In this document: one piece after another, positions 54,743 through 64,000 of the stretch
Layout of the letters: every line of letters begins with the position of its first letter
Position numbering within the stretch: position 1 is the stretch's first letter
Assembly (NCBI GenBank): GCA_949987705.1
Contig: OX465281.1
Span: 174,234,516 to 174,298,515, forward strand
Length of the DNA stretch: 64,000 nucleotides
Reading direction: 5' to 3'
From: Thereva unica
Lineage: Eukaryota; Arthropoda; Insecta; Diptera; Therevidae
Notes under the pieces: model-generated
Seen by the model: only the letters and a program-made list of their open reading frames with translations
What the model was told of the DNA's origin: nothing
Database searches by the model: none
Position numbers and translations under genes: made by a program

Positions 54743-55572
54743 TCAATCATTAAAATTGCTTTAAAGGATTTTCTTTATCGATTTTTGGATATCTAAGCGG
54801 AGGGGGTATAAAAAAATGGACCAGTGAAGCTTCTGGCAACATCAAGAATTATAATCTGTAAACCTTTCTCAGATCAAAACAATTGATAAAACGCGGTCTT
54901 CACATTTTGTATCGCTCCAGCCCCCACCCTGAGCTATTAGTATTTTTTGAAAACGATTAACGCTGTAACATGTTTTTGAAAATACCTAAAACTTCAAGTG
55001 TCGATATCTCAAAAACGAAGCGAGATATCGAAAAAAATTATTTTACATTTTCGTTTTATTTAGGGGTGATTCATTCAAATTCATAATTAACATATCAGCA
55101 CCATGGATGTGGTAGCTGTTATATAACTACAAACTTGGGGAAAATACCTCAAAACGTCAACTTCAAGTGTCGATATCTCGAAAACTAAGCGTGATATCGA
55201 AAAATTTTATTTCATATTTTCGACTTATTTTGCAGTGATTCATCATAATCCATCGTCAAAAAGCGGCCCCACTGAGCTGTAGAGGGGCCAACAAAAAAGA
55301 GGGTGTAAAAAAAATTGGACCCAAAAATTGACCGGCAACATCCATATTATTCCTCTTTGAGCTATTCTTAACGGATCTCTGTTAACAGAATGCGGTCCTC
55401 ATATTTTGCATACTCAACTACCTCCAGCGCCTGCACTATTAGGCAAAAATTAAATTTAAAAATAACTTTTATTATTTTTGCTAGAATTTAACTGTTACTA
55501 TTGTCTTAAATCATATATGTCTCAAAATAATTATTATTTTCTGATTTTTTCGATATAAGTTATAACAGTTAC

Positions 55573-55737
55573 TATTAAAAATTACCACCACCGACGCAAC
55601 GTCCAACATCGACTCTAACTGAGCTGTAAAATCCCAGTTGGCACTCTTAAGAGATCTCGTCAAGTACGCACTCTAATTGCTAAATAAAATTCAAATTTAA
55701 TAAAGAACCGGTGTTTTAATTTACAAAATCCTTAATA
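55573..55737 (+). repeat. BEL/Pao 5' LTR, 165 bp
   Basis: Starts TATTAAAAATTACC and ends CCTTAATA. Flanked by the 5-base duplication GTTAC (55568-55572). It is identical to the 3' LTR except for two bases missing after CACTCTT. The AATAAA signal is within AATTTAATAAAGAACC. A 5-base duplication is typical for this superfamily. Confidence 0.95.
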
Positions 55738-55738
55738 T

Positions 55739-55756
55739 TGGTGCCGAAACCCGGGA
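55739..55756 (+). promoter_or_regulatory. Primer-binding site
   Basis: TGGTGCCGAAACCCGGGA follows the 5' LTR after one base and is complementary to a CCA-ended tRNA 3' end with T-arm sequence TCCCGGG. The tRNA isotype is not assigned. Confidence 0.85.
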
Positions 55757-55858
55757 AAAGGTTTAATAAAATTATACGAACGTAAATTTGAGTTCGCGAA
55801 CGGAGCAATTGAAAAAATATATACCGGCAAGTGACGCATATAGATTTTATTAATTAAA

Positions 55859-58800
55859 ATGGAACAAGCGACACGTGCAACATATCGTGGACAGGTAACC
55901 AAACTTGTGAACAGTGCTCAGGAGTATTTGCAATCAGATGCTGCTCGAATCAGTGAAAAAACGGAGAATCTAGATAGTGTTGAAGAAGAGTTAACGGTCT
56001 TCCTTGATCGCCTTACAAGTGCACATGAAAATCTTCTTAAAGCCAATCAAGATGTTCGTCCTTTTATTAAATTAGAAGACGCAGAGAAGGAAACGGACAG
56101 CATTGCGGAATATAGTGACAAGGCCATAGCAACGATCACTCGGCTAAAGCAGCGTTTAAATAAGGTGCGACAATATAGCAGTTATAATATAAGTACTCGT
56201 GTAGGTACAAATTCCCAACAGCCTAATGAGCATGTTTCAGGGGTAAAATTAAAGAAGCTCCATCCCAAGATGTTTTCAGGTGACTTCAATGATTGGATTC
56301 CCTTCTGGGAACAATTTCGAACTTTAATCCATGAGGATAAGTCACTTTCAACGATCGACAAGTTCAATTACTTGCAATCATTATTAACGGGGAAGGCTGC
56401 TACAACGATAGCTGGATTAACCCCGACAGAATCATGCTACGGTGCGGCTATATCATTGCTGAAGGAAGAATACCGTGACACAGGAAAAATTGTCGATCAT
56501 CATATGCAGCGCTTACTATCAATACAGCCGGTGACTTCAAAGACCGATGCAGTTAGCCTTAGGAGACTGTATAACTCTGTATTAGTTTGCACTCGGTCAC
56601 TGTCAGCTGTGGGAATTCCCGTATCAAATTATTTTGTTATGCTAAAGGGTGTGCTGCTGCGGTGTTTGCCTACAGATATGCGTGTGGAATTCTTTCGGCG
56701 CTGCGACAGTTCATCGGAATGTGTACAACCGGATTTATTTTCACAGAAAGGAGATTTGAATAGTGACGAAAATAATGACGTAAGCTCCGCTGTAAGCACG
56801 GCTTCATCGTTAGATATTAATGTGAATAATCAAGTGAAAAGGTTGCTTAAATTTGTGAAAACTGAAGTGGATTCACTCGAAAAGGCCTATGACGCGAAGC
56901 CGCAGAGCAACCGCCAGCAGCTTAATTCAAGTGCTAAAACTGAAAAAACAGCCATCGGTTTGTTTACAACTTTGACAACTGAAAGTGAGTGTTTTTTCTG
57001 CAAGTCTTCTACACATGAAACGAAAGAGTGCAGTGATTCTGTGAAGAAATTAGCTGAAAAGAAGGATATGCTGAAGAATGACGGCCGGTGTTTTCGGTGC
57101 TGCAAACGTGGTCATAATTCTAAAAACTGCAGAAATCGATTTCTATCGTGCCGTAACTGCAAGGGCCGTCATGCCACGTCTATGTGTGATCCTCATTATA
57201 AACAACAACGATTAAATTCATTCAAACAAAGAAAAGAGAGTAGTGCTGTTGCAGCATTCACTAAAGACGCTGCACAACCAACGATTAACTTATATACAAC
57301 ATATGCAGCTAAACAACTTTCTTCTGTTTACTTACAAACTGCCTGTTCATTCGTGCATGGTTCCCAAACGAGCAACTCTCTCTATATTCGTCTTGTCTTA
57401 GATGGTGGTAGTCAGATGACATTTATTCGATCAAATATAGCCCGTCGTTTGAAACTGCCAATAATTGGCACGCATAGTCTCACCGTCATTCCATTCGGCA
57501 GTAAAGGAAACTTAAGTCCTCAATTATGTAATAAAGTCCGTTTGTCGCTTCGCAGTCAACACAATGGGAGAGTTGTAGAATTGGAGGCGCTAGAAGTTCC
57601 TGAGATTTGTATTGAGGTTTTGCCATTTCCTAATTCTAACGAAATTTCTTTTAGCTTAGCATTAGCAGATTCACCTCTTCCTGACCACAAATTGGAAGAC
57701 GGTATCAGCCTTCTAGTAGGCGCGGATAAATATTGGAAGATAGTTAGTGGAGAATTCAAGCGATTGAACGAGGATTTGACAGCAATAAATACTATCTTGG
57801 GCTGGACCCTCCACGGCCCCTCACCAATTTCTATGAACGTTGAAAGCAGCTTGTCAACAACCCTTCATGTTTGTGCTTGCGAAAATATCCAGAAATTTTG
57901 GCGGCTCGAGGCAATCGGGATTGAAGAAGATAATTCAAAAGCGGTGAGTGATAATTTAAATAATTATATTCAAAGAGTTGGTGATCGATTTGAGGCGAGG
58001 CTTATTTGGAAATCCATCAGGACTAATACTCCATTAAACAACAATTATACCGGGGCGTTATGTCGACTAAAATCACTGGTCCGTAAGCTATCCGCCAATT
58101 CAAAGCTAAGTGAGTACGATGAAGCATTTAATAATTTAGTTTTAAACGGAATAGTAGAAAAGGTATCGGATATAACTACAGCAGGAGACCGAATATATTA
58201 TATGCCGCATAGGCCAGTTTATCGAGAAGAGAAAGTTACCACGAAGCTTCGCATTGTGTTTGACGCCTCCTCGCAGGCGTCTGGACAATTATCGCTTAAC
58301 GATCATCTGGAAAAAGGTGAAAATTTGCTTCCTGACGTCCTCGCGATGCTATTAAATTTTCGGATTGGAGGAATTGGACTTGTAGCTGACATCGAAAAAG
58401 CCTTTTTGCAGATTTTGCTCTGCAACAAAGACAAAGATAGCCATAGGGTTTTATGGTTTTCAGAAAGGGTAACGGACACTCAGACTCTTCCACCAGTTCA
58501 GGAATATCGGATGACGCGAGTTACATTCGGAGTGAATTGCAGTCCTTTCTTATTGGGAGCAACGATTAGGCTTATTTTAGAAGAAGCAATGGAACGATAC
58601 CCCGAGACCAGCACTGCTTTGATGAACAGCTTCTATATGGATGACCTTGTTATTTCAACAGACGAAAGACAAACGGCTAAACGACTCTACCTTGAGGCAA
58701 CTGCGATATTAAAAGGCGCTTCGATGAACTTACGCAAATGGAACACGAACGATATTCACATTAGACAACAGTTTTGCAATAACGATGAGGTTCCAAATGT

Positions 58801-60235
58801 TCAAAAAATTTTAGGTTTGCGTTGGTATGTCATAACGGACGAGCTCGCTGTTGATATCGATACTGTAGCACGATTACTAGAATTAGCAGTGATTGGCACG
58901 AAACGGAATGTCTTAAAGGTAATGGCCTCATTTTATGATCCCCTAGGTGTTTTAGGTCCATGGATAGTACGCCTAAAAATTCTCTTTCAGTTGTTATGGC
59001 GCAAAAAGCTCGATTGGGATGAAACCTTACCCGACGAATTGATGACAACTTGGAACGCAATCTGTAATGAGTTAGACGATTTAAGAGAATTAACGATTCC
59101 ACGCCAAGTCTGTGCAGAAAATGAATTATCCAAGGCTCAACTTCACGTATTTGCAGACGCCAGCCTGAGTGCCTATGGAGTCGTTGCATATCTGCGAATT
59201 TTCAAGGATGAGGCCTATCGAGTACAATTCCTTTGTTCTAAAAACAGAGTAGCTCCTTTAAAGGGAAATGAAAATCAGGGGTTATCCTTACCTAAGTTAG
59301 AGCTTACAGCTGCTCTCCTTGCTTCAAGGTTGATAACGTATTTAAAACGTAGTTTGAAGGCATTCCCAGAGAAAATATGGTTATGGACAGATTCAAAGAT
59401 AACTTTGTGCTGGATTTTAGGAGATGCGAATAAAAAATGGATGCCCTACGTAGCAAATAGAGTCAACGAAATTAGAGGTCATAGCAACTTAGCAGACTGG
59501 AGACATTGTCCTGGTTCAGAGAATCCAGCAGATCTAGTAACTAGAGGCATTAAGGCAAAGATGTTATCCTCTTCCACTTTTTGGCTATCAGGACCGAAAT
59601 GGTTATCTGAAGGTGAAGAAAATTGGCCAGTTTTGGAGAGCAGCGGCAGCCACACCGTTTTATCAACTTCTCTTATATCGATGGTAGGAGATTTACTTCA
59701 ACCAGATTCGAATATCGCCCTACCCGAAGGCCAGATCGAGCCTCCTGTTTGTCCGCTAAATTTCAGCAGCTGGACTCGATTATTAAGAGTAACGGCATAT
59801 ATTATGCGTATCATTGATTTCAGGTTAAAAATTCCTCGAGCCCCTTTCTTACAAGCGAAGGAACTTAAGCGTGCTGAGAAATTCTGGATTCACTACACGC
59901 AAATAACGAATTATCAGCCAGAGATCGAAGCTCTTCATCGAAGTAAAGCCTTACCTTCCAACTCCAAGATTTTATCACTTAATCCATTTTTGCATGACGA
60001 ACTTCTGCGTGTGGGCGGTAGGCTGCAATATTCAACCCACTATGATTTAGAGCCACATCCAATTATTTTAGCGAAATCGACGCATATCACTTACCTTATC
60101 GTTAAGGACATCCACGAAAGAACCATGGTGGTGTTTCACAAGTTTTATTTCGTCTTAGACAAACGTATTGGGTTCCTCAAGCACGTCAGCTCGTCCGTAA
60201 GCTCTGCAATGCGTGCACAGTCTGCAAGAAGATAA
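55859..60235 (+). CDS. BEL/Pao gag-pol polyprotein, to the break in integrase
   Basis: One frame of 1458 codons from the first ATG after the primer site. The gag part has a DUF1759 region near residues 130-220 (LHPKMFSGDFNDWIPFWEQF) and three Cys-His knuckles near 377-450 (CFFCKSSTHETKEC, CFRCCKRGHNSKNC, CRNCKGRHATSMC). The protease motif LVLDGGSQMTFI is near 510. The RT has VFDASSQASGQLSLNDHLEK near 800, VADIEKAFLQILL, and catalytic FYMDDLVIS near 925. RNase H has VFADASLSAYGVVAY, LPKLELTAALLASRL and LWTDSKITLCW. The zinc-binding part of integrase begins, then a small deletion near 60124 shifts the frame. The protease motif reads DGG where DSG/DTG is usual. Confidence 0.93.
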   Translation: MEQATRATYRGQVTKLVNSAQEYLQSDAARISEKTENLDSVEEELTVFLDRLTSAHENLLKANQDVRPFIKLEDAEKETDSIAEYSDKAIATITRLKQRLNKVRQYSSYNISTRVGTNSQQPNEHVSGVKLKKLHPKMFSGDFNDWIPFWEQFRTLIHEDKSLSTIDKFNYLQSLLTGKAATTIAGLTPTESCYGAAISLLKEEYRDTGKIVDHHMQRLLSIQPVTSKTDAVSLRRLYNSVLVCTRSLSAVGIPVSNYFVMLKGVLLRCLPTDMRVEFFRRCDSSSECVQPDLFSQKGDLNSDENNDVSSAVSTASSLDINVNNQVKRLLKFVKTEVDSLEKAYDAKPQSNRQQLNSSAKTEKTAIGLFTTLTTESECFFCKSSTHETKECSDSVKKLAEKKDMLKNDGRCFRCCKRGHNSKNCRNRFLSCRNCKGRHATSMCDPHYKQQRLNSFKQRKESSAVAAFTKDAAQPTINLYTTYAAKQLSSVYLQTACSFVHGSQTSNSLYIRLVLDGGSQMTFIRSNIARRLKLPIIGTHSLTVIPFGSKGNLSPQLCNKVRLSLRSQHNGRVVELEALEVPEICIEVLPFPNSNEISFSLALADSPLPDHKLEDGISLLVGADKYWKIVSGEFKRLNEDLTAINTILGWTLHGPSPISMNVESSLSTTLHVCACENIQKFWRLEAIGIEEDNSKAVSDNLNNYIQRVGDRFEARLIWKSIRTNTPLNNNYTGALCRLKSLVRKLSANSKLSEYDEAFNNLVLNGIVEKVSDITTAGDRIYYMPHRPVYREEKVTTKLRIVFDASSQASGQLSLNDHLEKGENLLPDVLAMLLNFRIGGIGLVADIEKAFLQILLCNKDKDSHRVLWFSERVTDTQTLPPVQEYRMTRVTFGVNCSPFLLGATIRLILEEAMERYPETSTALMNSFYMDDLVISTDERQTAKRLYLEATAILKGASMNLRKWNTNDIHIRQQFCNNDEVPNVQKILGLRWYVITDELAVDIDTVARLLELAVIGTKRNVLKVMASFYDPLGVLGPWIVRLKILFQLLWRKKLDWDETLPDELMTTWNAICNELDDLRELTIPRQVCAENELSKAQLHVFADASLSAYGVVAYLRIFKDEAYRVQFLCSKNRVAPLKGNENQGLSLPKLELTAALLASRLITYLKRSLKAFPEKIWLWTDSKITLCWILGDANKKWMPYVANRVNEIRGHSNLADWRHCPGSENPADLVTRGIKAKMLSSSTFWLSGPKWLSEGEENWPVLESSGSHTVLSTSLISMVGDLLQPDSNIALPEGQIEPPVCPLNFSSWTRLLRVTAYIMRIIDFRLKIPRAPFLQAKELKRAEKFWIHYTQITNYQPEIEALHRSKALPSNSKILSLNPFLHDELLRVGGRLQYSTHYDLEPHPIILAKSTHITYLIVKDIHERTMVVFHKFYFVLDKRIGFLKHVSSSVSSAMRAQSARR

Positions 60236-60288
60236 AGGCAAACCCCGCTTCACAGCCTTTCGCACCTCTCCCAAGGGATCGGTTAAAT

Positions 60289-61218
60289 TTGGTGAGAGCA
60301 TTTGATGTAACTGGTGTAGACTTTGCGGGACCATTATATACCAAAGGAAATCCAAAAAATTCAGGAGATAGGTGTAAATGCTACATAATGCTTTTCACAT
60401 GTGCTGCTATAAGAGCAATTCATCTAGAGCTAACTCCAGATTTGACGTCAGAAAGCTGTCTTCTTGGACTTCGTAGATTCATCGCGCGCAGAGGAGCACC
60501 ATCTATTATATATTCCGATAACGCAAAAACGTTTAAAAGGGCTGCATTAGAATTAAGAAAGCTCGAAAGGTTTATCAATGCGGAAGACCTACAAGGATTC
60601 ATCAGTCAACATGGTATAACCTGGAAGTTTATTGTGGAGCGAGCACCTTGGTGGGGCGGTTTCTGGGAGCGCATGGTGCGCTCTGTAAAGGGATCTTTGA
60701 AGATGGTCATCGGTCGATCTACTCTTGATTACGATCAGCTTCAGACTGTGCTTACCGAAGTGGAAAACGTGATTAACTCGCGGCCGTTGACTTATATTGG
60801 TGATGACCCTAAGGACTTGTTACCGCTAACTCCAGCAAATTTCCTTCAAGGAGTACAACCCTCAATTCTCTCTATCGCAACCGGTAAAGATAACAATATT
60901 AGTGCGGACCGAATTAGGCAAATTTGGAAAGATCGGTTGCGCCTACTAGGCTCCTTCAAGAAACGATTCTTTAACGAGTACCTTCAGCATTTACGCCATG
61001 TCCATCATAATAAGGGCAAGGGCGCTTCAAACATCAAAGTAGGAGATGTTGTACTTTTACACGATCCAGCGACGCCTCGCCAGTTCTGGAAACTGGCACT
61101 AATTGAAGAAACGTATCCAGGTAGAGATGGTAAAGTTCGCTCGTGTCAGATACGACTTGCTAATGGCTTGAGACTCAAGAGAGCCATACAATTACTTTAT
61201 CCGTTAGAAATAAATTAA
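60289..61218 (+). CDS. BEL/Pao integrase part of pol, separate frame after a frameshift
   Basis: The frame is open from about 60127, before its first ATG, and continues the polyprotein: the Cys pair of the zinc module (LCNACTVCKK) precedes the ATG. Catalytic D, D and E are in GVDFAGPL, IYSDNAKTFKR and LTEVENVINSRPLTY. Between them are FIVERAPWWGGFWERMVRSV and the DUF5641-type C-terminus (QIWKDRLRLLGSFKKRFF to LANGLRLKRAIQLLYPLE). The annotated start is only where a Met occurs; the part is a fragment of one polyprotein, not an independent gene. Confidence 0.92.
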   Translation: MVRAFDVTGVDFAGPLYTKGNPKNSGDRCKCYIMLFTCAAIRAIHLELTPDLTSESCLLGLRRFIARRGAPSIIYSDNAKTFKRAALELRKLERFINAEDLQGFISQHGITWKFIVERAPWWGGFWERMVRSVKGSLKMVIGRSTLDYDQLQTVLTEVENVINSRPLTYIGDDPKDLLPLTPANFLQGVQPSILSIATGKDNNISADRIRQIWKDRLRLLGSFKKRFFNEYLQHLRHVHHNKGKGASNIKVGDVVLLHDPATPRQFWKLALIEETYPGRDGKVRSCQIRLANGLRLKRAIQLLYPLEIN

Positions 61219-61220
61219 TT

Positions 61221-61235
61221 TCGGCGCCCGGAGGA
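61221..61235 (+). promoter_or_regulatory. Polypurine-type tract before 3' LTR
   Basis: GGCGCCCGGAGGA stands directly before TATTAA of the 3' LTR. It is a purine-biased but interrupted tract in the usual position for plus-strand priming. Confidence 0.6.
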
Positions 61236-61402
61236 TATTAAAAATTACCACCACCGACGCAACGTCCAACATCGACTCTAACTGAGCTGTAAAATCCCAG
61301 TTGGCACTCTTGTAAGAGATCTCGTCAAGTACGCACTCTAATTGCTAAATAAAATTCAAATTTAATAAAGAACCGGTGTTTTAATTTACAAAATCCTTAA
61401 TA
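61236..61402 (+). repeat. BEL/Pao 3' LTR, 167 bp
   Basis: Same as 55573-55737 with two extra bases; followed by GTTAC (61403-61407). Confidence 0.95.
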
Positions 61403-61423
61403 GTTACGATCCCTGTTCCCCAG

Positions 61424-62400
61424 TCAATAAATTTAGAATTTGGAGAATTGGGACAAAAAATACTGGTGAGAACTATCCCGTCAGCATTTCTCCGGAACTT
61501 TAGGAATCGAATTTCTATAAATCCGAGCAAAATAGGAAATGCTTATAAAAGCAATTCCTGCTAAAAAAACAATACAAAAAATTCAAAAGCATTTTCTGCT
61601 AAAAATTCATATTTTTCCAATTTGCTTAGAACAGCAATATATAAAAGGGTAGGTACTGAAGGTATTTTAAGAAATGTATAAGGTAGTCTTAAGACCACAT
61701 CCAAAAAGAAAATGTAGACTCCGAAGCTCAGTCAAGAGTTAAATAAAAAATTATCATATAAAGAGGCAAATTACACGGCATCTTCCATCAACACTTCCAA
61801 TAATTCCAATAAACCGGTTTTATAGGCAAGGGGTCGCGGGGGAGTTTGTTACTTCTGCATCCCAAAAAATTCTCGACTGCACAGAGCAACACACTAACAC
61901 AATCATAATTTCATTCTCTCGGTCTACGAAAATGATTTAGCTTAACTGACAGTTTGTACACAGCTACATAGACAATAGAATTGTTACACGAAAAAATGTA
62001 GAACAGTCAGTTTATCGTGTAATTCGTATAACACGCACAAACCGGTTGGTCACTTCAACCCAATTTCAACTCAACTTGCGTATATGAGGTAATAACAACA
62101 CGATCCAAGTAGGAGAGCTGAGTTGGGTTGAATAGACCCAGTTTCAACTCGACATTCGTTTATGACTGGGTTGAACCCGGGTTGAATCTGGGTTGAACCT
62201 GGGTTCAACCTAGTCATAAACGGGGTATTGTGTTTTTTAATTTTGATTTTAAAACGAAATAACGCATTTTTAAAATTTTTGTCCGTCTGTATGCCTGTCT
62301 GACTGTTTGCTCGGGCTAATCTCGGAAACGACTTATCCAATTGGGATGGGACTTTCACTGGAAGATTCAGTATTTTGGTGGGCATGATTTAGGCTGGTGT
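61424..62400. other. Unassigned DNA with a GGGTTGAA repeat
   Basis: No gene. At 62166-62212 four units of 11 bases like GGGTTGAACCC are in tandem, giving self-complementary DNA. AAACCGGTTTTATAGG at about 61812 is shared with the hairpin family of 39236 and 41640. Confidence 0.5.
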
Positions 62401-62790
62401 ATGTATGTAGACAAATTTTCAAAATTGTTTTTGACCCACTTCCATATAACCGATCAGCTTCAAATTTTGGACACTCATACAGTTCAAGTGACAATGCAAT
62501 CTGACCATTTAAGCACTTCTGGCTGTGTACTGCAGAATTGTGCTCGCTGACCGCCGACATGGATATCAATTGAAAGGGAATGATAAGTATAATATAATTG
62601 CCTATTTCGTGCCATTCCAAATTCAAAATGGTGGCCAACATAGATGGCGGATTACTTTTTCATTTACATCACGATCGGTATGGGTATCAAATGAAAAGAT
62701 ATGACAAGTAGAATACTATTACCTGTGTGGGGTAGTTCTAAATTCAAAATGGCAGCCAACACAAAATGGCGGACTACCTTTTTTTTACAA
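62401..62790 (+). repeat. Dispersed repeat shared with 31150-31320
   Basis: Longer copy in the opposite orientation, with TTTTGACCCACTTCCATATA, CATACAGTTCAAGTGACAAT, GATATCAATTGAAAGGGA-like and GGGTATCAAATGAAAAGATA blocks, and two copies of AATTCAAAATGG-GGCCAACA. Non-coding. Confidence 0.6.
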
Positions 62791-62960
62791 CTGGTATTAA
62801 CTGGTTTTGTTAATATTCATCCTCTCATCTTTACAATTTTTCCGCAACTGCTTGTACAGGGTCTGTCACGTATGCTGGGACTCCTAATAGTTTGGCGCTG
62901 TAAAATTTGTAAATAGAGTATTACTAACACCCTATATGTAACAAATCAAAGGCTTTACTT

Positions 62961-63543
62961 CCCAGCGGGAAAACTAGCGAGGGGTTACTCAGGTAACCCA
63001 AGAATTCATTAATGATTTGTGTAACCGCTTACATGGTAATTGAAAAATTCGACTGCAAATTTAGTAAAATGGAGGTCTTTACATTGCAATGGCTAGGTAA
63101 AAGCGACTAGGTAATGACTTGTGAAATACTTTCGTTGGAAATGTGATGTGCTTTTATTATTCTTTGTCTTGTCGAAGCCTCTCTTCTTGAGTTTATTCCG
63201 TCCTCCAAATTCGTTCGGTGTGGATCGTGCAGTGCAGTCAAAAATATATCTTGCTAGTAAAATTCTCACCAAATGTAGCTGAAATGCAATGGTAATTTTG
63301 GATAGTAATGTTTTTAATACTGAAAAGGGAAGCCAGAATTTTATTCTGCGTGCCTTACATGGTAATCTATGTATTCACTTAATACACTTCACCTCTGAAA
63401 TAAGTCCTCGTTTGTAATGCCTACAGTAAGTACTTACCGCCATAGGACATCCCTATGTAAAAATAAGCTATTAATTCATCACAAAGGTAATGGGTCCATC
63501 TCATTATCACCTCGCTTACCTAGCCATTACATTTCCCGCTGGG
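62961..63543. mobile_element. TIR element with CCCAGCGGGAAA ends, 583 bp
   Basis: The perfect 12-base ends CCCAGCGGGAAA/TTTCCCGCTGGG and subterminal GGTTACTC/ATGGCTAGGTAA motifs in both orientations identify an element. A target duplication could not be determined, so no superfamily is assigned. Confidence 0.65.
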
Positions 63544-63649
63544 TTGTAAAAACGGAGAATATTTAAACACTTATCAGTTTTATCCCGTAAACTTCCGAAG
63601 TTATCGTCGAAGGCGAACTGACAATCAATAAATCTTGGTGCTTTCTGTG

Positions 63650-64000
63650 TAGATCACCAAATTACTTGCTAAACATACAACATTCTATCGCCACTATCTC
63701 AGTACCATCGAAATAAACCCTCTCCTGACTGCACGGCAATCTTATTCCCTCAGCACCAAATTAGATAACTCGTCTCACTCCTTCCACCTGCAGCCCTCTT
63801 TTCGGGCACTCTACAAAATAGGAATTCGTTTCTGAAAAGAACAACTGGATTCTGGAATAATCGGTTAGTATTTCCGAGCTCATACAACATCCCAGAATTC
63901 AAACGCAGAATTCTTCGTCAATTCCACCTCCCAACGATCATAATGGTTAACCTTTTCCACCCTTGTACTAATCTTACTGCAAGACAATGAACCATGATAC
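63650..64000 (+). pseudogene. Second copy of LINE ORF2 C-terminus, cut by window end
   Basis: Matches 52780-53120 with about 75-80 percent identity and frame disruptions. Recognisable parts are CGCCACTATCTCAG, ATTCGTTTCTGAAAAGAACA and CATCCCAGAATTCAAACGC. The 3' tail would lie beyond the window. Confidence 0.7.

Larger units (their letters stand above)
53222..55431. mobile_element. 2.2-kb palindromic element with central coding loop
   Basis: Left arm 53222-54325 (including a SINE) and right arm 54735-55431 are near-identical in inverted orientation, starting GGCGCTGGAGGTAGTTGAGT. The arms carry TCGATATCTCGAAAACTAAG-like phrases. The left arm lacks about 68 bases present in the right arm (about 55330-55395). 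The loop of about 410 bases encodes a cysteine-rich protein tail on the minus strand. No target duplication was found. It resembles a foldback transposon built from a coding element. Confidence 0.8.
50490..61415. mobile_element. hAT-type element swollen to 10.9 kb by nested insertions
   Basis: The left end CAGGGATCG, then ATAACTGTTATA, has its complement at the right end, where the BEL/Pao element is inserted 13 bases from the terminus. The flanks are exact 8-base duplications TTCCCCAG (50482-50489 and 61416-61423). Inside are a palindromic foldback element, a LINE 3' end, a second palindromic element with a SINE, and the BEL/Pao element. The original element may have been short, and its own sequence is only recognisable near the two ends. 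Confidence 0.75.

Noticed and set aside
55859..61218. Envelope gene in the BEL/Pao element
   Set aside because: Integrase C-terminus is followed within a few bases by the 3' LTR; there is no room and no signal peptide or membrane segment.

Overview
This is repeat-rich insect nuclear DNA. The evidence is AT-rich sequence, introns of about 55-140 bases in the one host-type gene, tRNA-derived SINEs, and arthropod-type Jockey, BEL/Pao, gypsy, Penelope, Helitron, hAT and PIF/Harbinger elements. The order of insect cannot be settled from sequence alone. Almost the whole window consists of transposable elements inserted into one another. The only clear host-type gene is a TYSND1-like peroxisomal protease on the + strand at 43119-45035, and its 3' half is broken.

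Layout. At 376-1496 there is a LINE remnant holding a hAT-type element, which carries a SINE piece. From 1735 to 11253 a foldback element has been split by later insertions: a tandemly duplicated unit whose second copy carries a non-autonomous Helitron (3287-5445), then two decayed LINEs (6900-11024). A TTAA-flanked element follows at 11524-12233. From 13782 to 29553 lies what looks like one old gypsy element on the minus strand, with LTRs at both ends, gag and protease at the right and integrase at the left. Its middle is lost or replaced by a two-gene PIF/Harbinger element (15492-17426), a Penelope-like element with a long RT/GIY-YIG ORF (22030-24522), and a second Helitron (18365-22039) inserted at that ORF's 3' end.

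From 31620 to 38345 tRNA-derived SINE units flank a complete Jockey-type LINE (minus strand, 32206-38032) with a 16-base target duplication and two visible lesions. From 39230 to 41872 there are several inverted-repeat elements. The protease pseudogene follows, interrupted by a SINE and joined to a Helitron Rep fragment. A 3.2-kb hAT-type element sits at 46597-49827.

From 50490 to 61415 a hAT-type element with an exact 8-base target duplication encloses a 1.9-kb palindrome, a LINE 3' end, a 2.2-kb palindrome whose loop encodes a cysteine-rich protein tail, a SINE, and a nearly intact BEL/Pao retrotransposon with almost identical LTRs. The last 2.6 kb holds smaller repeats and a LINE tail.

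The coding capacity is therefore for mobilising DNA: reverse transcriptases, endonucleases, an integrase, a DDE transposase and a MADF DNA-binding partner. Observations most worth checking are the Harbinger element with its transposase inside the intron of its antisense MADF gene, the higher-order repeat inside a Helitron, the hammerhead-like motif 3' of the Penelope ORF, and the palindrome carrying a cysteine-rich coding fragment.
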